Assembly: GCA_965365285.1 (NCBI GenBank)
Contig: CBDUBC010000028.1
Span: 1-27,545, forward strand
From: JAURDE01 sp965365285
Lineage (GTDB): Bacteria; Bdellovibrionota; Bacteriovoracia; Bacteriovoracales; Bacteriovoracaceae
Direction of reading: 5' to 3'
Length of the DNA: 27,545 nt
The notes below the pieces were generated by a model, which was given only the letters and a program-made list of their open reading frames with translations, was not told where the DNA came from and searched no databases. A program made the translations under genes and the position numbers. This document shows, in pieces, positions 22,470-27,545 of this stretch (positions are counted from its first letter, which is position 1; the number at the start of each line of letters is the position of its first letter).

Positions 22470-24218
22470 ATGGCTAAATTTGACCTAGACACCATTAGGC
22501 ATTCGACCGCTCATTTAATGGCACAAGCCGTTACCAGGGTGTTTCCAGACAAGAAAATCCAACTCGGAGTAGGGCCTGTTATTGAAAATGGATTCTATTA
22601 CGATATCGATATAGATGTAAAGCTAACTACTGAAGATCTCGATAAAATTCAAGCGCAAATGACTGAAATCATTAAAGAAAACCTACCTATTGAAAGGGTT
22701 GAAATGTCCAAGGAAGAGGCCTTAAAGTTCTGGAAGGAAAAAAATGATGAGCTCAAAATAGAACTCATCGAAGGGTTTGAGGATGGCGTAATTAGTAGTT
22801 ATAAGCAGGGCGAATTTATCGACCTTTGTCGAGGTCCCCACGTCGAGCAAACTGGCCAGCTTCCGACCCACTTTAAACTCCTGAGTATTGCTGGAGCATA
22901 TTGGAAGGGTGATAGCAGTCGAAAAATGCTTCAAAGAATCTATGCTGCTTGCTTTGATGATCGAAAAGAGCTTAAAAAGCACCTTACCTTTTTAGAAGAG
23001 GCAAAAAAGAGAGACCATAGAAAAATTGGAAAAGAGCTTGAGCTTTTTCACTTTGAACCAGTCGCACCAGGCTCTCCATTTTTTATGCCTAAAGGTGCCT
23101 TTGTCTATAATCAACTCGTAGACTTTATTAGAAGAATTTATGATCGATATGGATATTCTGAGGTTATTACTCCTCAAATTCTAGATACCGAACTTTGGCA
23201 TACCAGTGGTCACTACGAAAATTATCAAGAAAATATGTTCTTCACGACCGTTGAAGAAAAAGAATATGCGGTTAAGCCCATGAACTGTCCGTGTCACATG
23301 CTTATGTTTAAGCATTACCACTACAGTTATAGAGATTTACCTCTTAGATATGCTGACTTTGGGCGCCTTCACCGAAATGAAGCCTCAGGAAGTTTAGCGG
23401 GGCTCACCAGAGTGAGAACTTTTTGCCAAGACGATGCCCATATCTTTTTACCAATGGCGAAAATTGAAGATGAAATTCTTAACCTCATGGATATGTTTTT
23501 CACTTGCTATGACCACTTTGGTTTTAAAGACGTTAAAATTAACCTCTCAACCAGACCAGAAAAGAGAGTTGGTGATGATCAGACTTGGGATCTTGCTGAA
23601 GAGGCCCTTCGTAATGCACTCGATAAAAGTGGCAGACCTTATCTTATCAAAGAAGGTGATGGCGCTTTTTACGGACCAAAAATTGATGTTGAAATTGCTG
23701 ATGCAATCTTAAGATACCATCAGCTTGGAACAATACAGCTTGATTTTCAGCTCCCTGATAGGTTTAACCTTAAGTTTACCAATCAAGAGGGTGCGGATGA
23801 GAGACCAGTCGTCATCCATAGGGCCCTATTAGGTTCTCTGGAAAGATTTTTTGGAATTTTTCTTGAGCACGTTGGTGGTGCCTACCCATTCTGGCTAGCT
23901 CCAACTCAAGCGATTATAGTTCCAGTTAATAATGAAAACCATCTTGAGCATTGTATTAAGCTTAAATCTCTCTTCCAAAAAGAAGGGCTTCGAGTGGAGA
24001 TTGACGATCGAAATGAATCAATGGGCTACAAAACTCGTCAAATACAAAAATCTAAAATCCCGTTTATGCTTGTTGTTGGTGACAGAGAAATTGAATCTGA
24101 TACAGTAAATATAAGGGCCTATGGGGAGAAGAGGTCTGACTCCATAAGTTTTTCAGATTGTTTTAAAAACTTCTTGGATTTAGACCAGGAAAAATTACCC
24201 AAGAAGTTTAGAGACTAA
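22470..24218 (+). CDS. thrS: Threonyl-tRNA synthetase lacking the TGS domain
   Basis: This class II synthetase charges tRNA-Thr. The 582-residue product has the editing (SAD) domain with HSTAH (His11, His15) and CRGPH (Cys120, His124). The catalytic domain has the zinc ligands Cys273 (MNCPCHM), His324 (DDAH) and His450 (VIHRALLGS), and an anticodon-binding domain follows. All key residues are present. The N-terminal TGS (N1) domain of about 60 residues found in the 642-residue E. coli enzyme is absent. The start is the ATG at 22470, after GAGGA (22461-22465). Even a TTG ten codons earlier (22440) would leave the domain missing, and the upstream space is taken by the divergent regulator's promoter. 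It leads the thrS-ddl-aminotransferase unit; ddl follows after 17 bases. Confidence 0.95.
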   Translation: MAKFDLDTIRHSTAHLMAQAVTRVFPDKKIQLGVGPVIENGFYYDIDIDVKLTTEDLDKIQAQMTEIIKENLPIERVEMSKEEALKFWKEKNDELKIELIEGFEDGVISSYKQGEFIDLCRGPHVEQTGQLPTHFKLLSIAGAYWKGDSSRKMLQRIYAACFDDRKELKKHLTFLEEAKKRDHRKIGKELELFHFEPVAPGSPFFMPKGAFVYNQLVDFIRRIYDRYGYSEVITPQILDTELWHTSGHYENYQENMFFTTVEEKEYAVKPMNCPCHMLMFKHYHYSYRDLPLRYADFGRLHRNEASGSLAGLTRVRTFCQDDAHIFLPMAKIEDEILNLMDMFFTCYDHFGFKDVKINLSTRPEKRVGDDQTWDLAEEALRNALDKSGRPYLIKEGDGAFYGPKIDVEIADAILRYHQLGTIQLDFQLPDRFNLKFTNQEGADERPVVIHRALLGSLERFFGIFLEHVGGAYPFWLAPTQAIIVPVNNENHLEHCIKLKSLFQKEGLRVEIDDRNESMGYKTRQIQKSKIPFMLVVGDREIESDTVNIRAYGEKRSDSISFSDCFKNFLDLDQEKLPKKFRD

Positions 24219-24235
24219 AAACTAAAGGGGGAATC

Positions 24236-25234
24236 ATGGATAAAAAAAATGTACTCATCCTCTGTGGAGGTGGAGGCACAGAACACGATATCTCCCTCAT
24301 CTCTGCAAAATATCTTGAAGATAAATTACTTTCCCTAGACTCTTATATTATCTATTTCCTCGTCCTCGATACAGACCATGTTTTTACTGATAAAGGCGGA
24401 GATGTTTTCGAGCTTGGAAATAAATGTATTATCGATACGAAAAAAAACAAGACTGAAATTGATATAGTAATCCCATGTATCCACGGAACACCAGGTGAGA
24501 CAGGGGATATCCAATCGATGCTTGAGTATTATGAACTGCCCTATGTTGGCTCAGGTCCTGAAGCATCCAAACTCTGCTTTAATAAAATCAGTACTAAACT
24601 TTGGTTGGAGCGAATGGGGATTCAAACGACTCCTTTTACATTTTTAGCAGAACCCAATATAGCTGATCTGAAAGAGTTTCATGAGGAACATGAAACTCTA
24701 TTTATTAAGCCAAGTAACCAAGGAAGTTCTGTAGGCTGCTATAAAATTAATAAGCTTGATGAAGATACGGAAAAAAAACTACAAACCGTTTTTACACTTA
24801 GTCCCTATGCTCTTATCGAAAAAGGACTAAAGGCAAGAGAACTCGAAGTCAGCGTTTTTACCTATCAGGGAAAAATTCATGCAACTGATCCAGGAGAAAT
24901 ATTAGCTCCCTACACAGAAGACTCTTTTTATACCTATGAAGAAAAGTATGATCCTGCTAGCCATACTACGACGGTAGTCAATGCCAAAGACCTAACTAAA
25001 GATCAATTGGTTCAAATTAAAGAATGGGCAATTAAGGCATATCAAACACTTAAAGTTCGTCATCTTGCTAGAGTAGATTTCTTCTTAGCAGATAATGGAG
25101 AAATTTATCTCAATGAGATTAATACCTTTCCAGGACTCACTCCAATTTCTATGTTTCCTAAAATGATGGAAAATTATGGCGTTCGCTTTCAGGACTTTCT
25201 TAAAGATACAATTCAAAGCTCAATAAAGAATTAA
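24236..25234 (+). CDS. ddl: D-alanine--D-alanine ligase (ATP-grasp)
   Basis: This cytoplasmic enzyme joins two D-alanines using ATP for peptidoglycan precursors. The 332-residue protein has the Ddl signatures: GGGGTEHDISLISAKYL (substrate 1), IPCIHGTPGETGDIQSMLE, the ATP-grasp FIKPSNQGSSVGC, the KARELEVSV segment, and the metal-binding EIYLNEINTFPGLTPISMFPKM. Length is normal. The ribosome site AAGGGGG precedes the ATG. It sits between thrS and the aminotransferase fusion in one tight unit. Unusually, no mur or ftsQAZ genes lie near it. A ligase for a related dipeptide is possible, given the neighbour, but the motifs fit ordinary Ddl. Confidence 0.93.
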   Translation: MDKKNVLILCGGGGTEHDISLISAKYLEDKLLSLDSYIIYFLVLDTDHVFTDKGGDVFELGNKCIIDTKKNKTEIDIVIPCIHGTPGETGDIQSMLEYYELPYVGSGPEASKLCFNKISTKLWLERMGIQTTPFTFLAEPNIADLKEFHEEHETLFIKPSNQGSSVGCYKINKLDEDTEKKLQTVFTLSPYALIEKGLKARELEVSVFTYQGKIHATDPGEILAPYTEDSFYTYEEKYDPASHTTTVVNAKDLTKDQLVQIKEWAIKAYQTLKVRHLARVDFFLADNGEIYLNEINTFPGLTPISMFPKMMENYGVRFQDFLKDTIQSSIKN

Positions 25235-25244
25235 GGATATTCCC

Positions 25245-27545
25245 ATGAAAAAAAATTATAGAATGATCGGCGATGGCGATCAGAAGCACTCTGAAGTAAA
25301 ACTGAAAGATTATTATGCAAATAAAATGATTCCTGCAGAAAAAAAACCATTTCTCACCAACCTTCGTGCAGGCCAGGGGCCCTTTTTGGCATCAGAGGTT
25401 GCTGATAATAAAGTTGGATACATCCTGGATGCTGCCAGTCAGATTGCGACTTTAGGACTAGGTTTTAATCACCCATCTTTTTTTGGATGTGCTCATTATC
25501 AGGAATCTTGGACAAATAACCAAAATAGTGTCCGCGTTAAAAATATTCATCGAAGAATGCTCCATTTTGTAAAAAGAAAACTTGATCGAAAAAACATTCA
25601 TATTACCCTTACCCACTCTGGTGCGGAGTCGAATGAAACAGCTCTTATCGACGCCTGGAAAAAAAGAAGTCGACCTAAGGCAAATAAAGTTCTGGCCTTT
25701 GAAGGATCATTTCATGGAAGAATGCTCATTGCTTTATCTTCTACCTGGAACCCATCCAAAAGAGAGCCCTTTGAGTGGGATGAGTTCAAAACCAAGTACT
25801 GTAGCTTTCCCGAAATTGAAGGAGACAACTACGAGCAAGAGGCATCTAAAGAGTGGATTAAATTTTGGTCCAATGAAGTGACTAAGAAAAGTTTTACTAT
25901 TCCTTCGGAATGGGAAAAAGATCCAGTCATAAAAAAAGAAATGGAATCTCTTCTTCAAGTAAAAAGCACTCTTGAACAAGGTGAGGTTTTTGCCATACTA
26001 GTCGAACCAATGCAATGTGAGGGTGGAGACCGCTACGCAACTTCACGATTCTTTAATGCTCTGGCCTTACTTGCTAGAGTATATCAAGTTGCTCTTATCT
26101 TTGATGAGGTCCAAACAGGTTTTCATCTAGGAAGAGATTTTTTTTGGCATCACAGCTTTAACCTTAAAGACGTCAATGGAAAGCCTCTCGACCCTGATTA
26201 TGTCACTTGTGCAAAAAAAGCGCAGGTGGGAATGGTGATCTCAAGAACAAAGCTTCATCGAGGACAAGAGTACTCAGTATCCTCTGCGATTAGAGGATAT
26301 CACCATGCTATGGCACTTGATCAAAGTCACGAGGATATTCTCGCTCTCGAAGAATACACTCGAGGTAAACTTAATGAATTAATATCTAAATACCCGAATC
26401 AATTTTCTCGACCACGAGTCAAGGGAATGTCTTTTGCTTTTGCTCTTAAGTCTGCTGAAGATGTGAATCAGTTTGTAGCTAAGAGATTCAATCATGGCCT
26501 TCTCTTCTATCCTGCTGGAACCCACACTCTAAGATTTCGACTCAATCTTGGTTTTACAAAAGATTTAATAGACGAGCTCTTTGAAAGAATTATTAAGCTG
26601 TCAGAAGAAGTCTATAATAATAAGGCGATGGCCAATTCTGAGATTGAAACGCGAGACTGGCGAATATCAAATCTCTATCAATGGCAAGAATACCTTTTGG
26701 AGTTGCGATTGAATTCCTATAGAGGAGATATTCCTACTGAAAGTAGTGTTCTTGATCGCTTAAAAGATATTCTTGAACTCCCAGATGGAGTGGATATCGT
26801 TCGAATCGATGATCATAATTTTGAAGATTATAAAAATAAAATAATCACCCTCGAAGAAAAAATTTATGAACCCGCTAGACAAACGGATATTGAAGTTTTT
26901 AGAACTGCCGTATCAACCCCAGGTGGCATTGGGATTGCCCTAGTAAAAGATAATAATATTGTAGGTCTTGCCTTCAGCTCTCAGATGAAGAACTTTCCGC
27001 TTGAGAAGATTCTTCGTAGAGATCGCCATTTTGACGATGAAAAAACATTTTACGTCGTTGATATCACGATTGACCCTTCCATCTCGGGTTACGCTCTTGG
27101 TCGATACCTCAAGTACTCTATTACGGCCTTAAGTTACACTCATGATTCCCATCGAATTAATGGACGAAACAGACATCGAATGGCCAAAGAAATGCTTAAG
27201 ATTAATCTTTCGCTAGGAGCGAGAGAGGTTTTTTACGTCCCTGAAGATTACAGAGATGAAAATCCATATCGAGACTGTATCTACTATACGGTTGATAATA
27301 AGTGGAAGAAAACACCTGCTCATCTTGGTGATGGACTCATCACTCCCATTGAGACAGAAGACCTGGATACCAAATATATTGGTGAAAATCTCCCTTCTAT
27401 TGTCAATAAAGTATGCCTTTCTAATTTTGTGAGTGAGACTTTTTTAAAATCACTTAAAAAGCTCGTTCAATTAGCGCCAAAGGAAATCCAACACGCTTAT
27501 AGCTGTAGCGGTCAATCAGAATGTGTCGATAAAATTGTTAAGTCT
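25245..27545 (+). CDS. Aminotransferase-GNAT-aminotransferase fusion, 3' end outside window
   Basis: An uninterrupted frame of 767 codons runs from the ATG at 25245 (AAGGA before it, overlapping the ddl stop 10 bases away) to the window edge. Residues about 30-450 form a class III PLP aminotransferase: HSGAESNET (124-132), EPMQCEGGDR (about 255-264), IFDEVQTGF (285-293) and the PLP lysine in CAKKAQV (Lys324 or 325). EGGDR and KKAQV are closest in pattern to L-lysine 6-aminotransferase. Residues about 550-685 look like a GNAT acetyltransferase (DITIDPSISGYALGRYLKY near 606). From about 715 a further segment ends in AYSCSGQSECVDKIV, resembling the 'NSGSEANEAAIK' region of another class III aminotransferase. 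The substrate is unknown. Because the gene runs off the edge, the third domain is only partly seen. Confidence 0.85.
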   Translation, partial: MKKNYRMIGDGDQKHSEVKLKDYYANKMIPAEKKPFLTNLRAGQGPFLASEVADNKVGYILDAASQIATLGLGFNHPSFFGCAHYQESWTNNQNSVRVKNIHRRMLHFVKRKLDRKNIHITLTHSGAESNETALIDAWKKRSRPKANKVLAFEGSFHGRMLIALSSTWNPSKREPFEWDEFKTKYCSFPEIEGDNYEQEASKEWIKFWSNEVTKKSFTIPSEWEKDPVIKKEMESLLQVKSTLEQGEVFAILVEPMQCEGGDRYATSRFFNALALLARVYQVALIFDEVQTGFHLGRDFFWHHSFNLKDVNGKPLDPDYVTCAKKAQVGMVISRTKLHRGQEYSVSSAIRGYHHAMALDQSHEDILALEEYTRGKLNELISKYPNQFSRPRVKGMSFAFALKSAEDVNQFVAKRFNHGLLFYPAGTHTLRFRLNLGFTKDLIDELFERIIKLSEEVYNNKAMANSEIETRDWRISNLYQWQEYLLELRLNSYRGDIPTESSVLDRLKDILELPDGVDIVRIDDHNFEDYKNKIITLEEKIYEPARQTDIEVFRTAVSTPGGIGIALVKDNNIVGLAFSSQMKNFPLEKILRRDRHFDDEKTFYVVDITIDPSISGYALGRYLKYSITALSYTHDSHRINGRNRHRMAKEMLKINLSLGAREVFYVPEDYRDENPYRDCIYYTVDNKWKKTPAHLGDGLITPIETEDLDTKYIGENLPSIVNKVCLSNFVSETFLKSLKKLVQLAPKEIQHAYSCSGQSECVDKIVKS

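Noticed and set aside
24236..25234. Ddl-like gene as a biosynthetic ligase specific to the downstream fusion
   Set aside because: All motifs fit ordinary D-Ala-D-Ala ligase. Position beside the fusion alone does not justify another substrate.
25582..25979. Short frames on both strands inside the aminotransferase fusion
   Set aside because: The large frame through this region carries the conserved aminotransferase motifs. These short frames have none.

Overview
The window looks like chromosome from a low-GC, Gram-negative, flagellated bacterium. Its lipoprotein signals, FKBP folding factor, MpaA-like murein amidase, outer-membrane barrel, several exported metalloproteases and lone CpaF/TadA ATPase are together most like the Bdellovibrionota (Bacteriovorax/Halobacteriovorax-type predators). 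That assignment is inferred from gene style and was not tested by a search. No rRNA, tRNA, CRISPR array, insertion sequence or prophage was recognised. No stretch longer than 300 bases lacks a gene.

Layout. Positions 1-170 hold the end of a minus-strand bacterial PH-domain gene. It collides with a 5'-incomplete plus-strand coiled-coil gene (152-631), and both lose their N-terminal parts near the same point. Flagellin follows (864-1697) with a structured leader and a terminator. A minus pair encodes a cupredoxin-like exported protein and a CpaF/TadA secretion ATPase (1758-3307). A secreted HExxH protease reads the other way (3513-4394). A minus block carries an FKBP lipoprotein, RNase HI, TyrRS and a single-domain response regulator (4448-7580). 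Divergent from it are an M14 murein-peptide amidase (7634-8308), then an outer-membrane barrel and a 1245-residue metzincin-like lipoprotein (8476-13038). A membrane-anchored ferredoxin lies at 13072-13911.

The classic translation/transcription operon rimP-nusA-infB-rbfA-truB follows on the minus strand (19923 down to 14045). A terminator-like hairpin sits just in front of rimP. Upstream is a minus trio with overlapping frames: a TPR/winged-helix regulator, an exported protein of unknown function and a GNAT acetyltransferase (22297 down to 20046). The regulator has a well-formed promoter and an inverted repeat in its leader.

The right end is a plus-strand unit: thrS (lacking the TGS domain), ddl, and an open-ended gene of at least 767 codons. 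That gene fuses a lysine-6-aminotransferase-like class III aminotransferase, a GNAT-like acetyltransferase and the start of a second aminotransferase-like domain. It is the most unusual gene in the window. The other items most worth checking are the breakpoint near position 150, the possible attenuator ahead of rimP, and the regulator's leader repeat.
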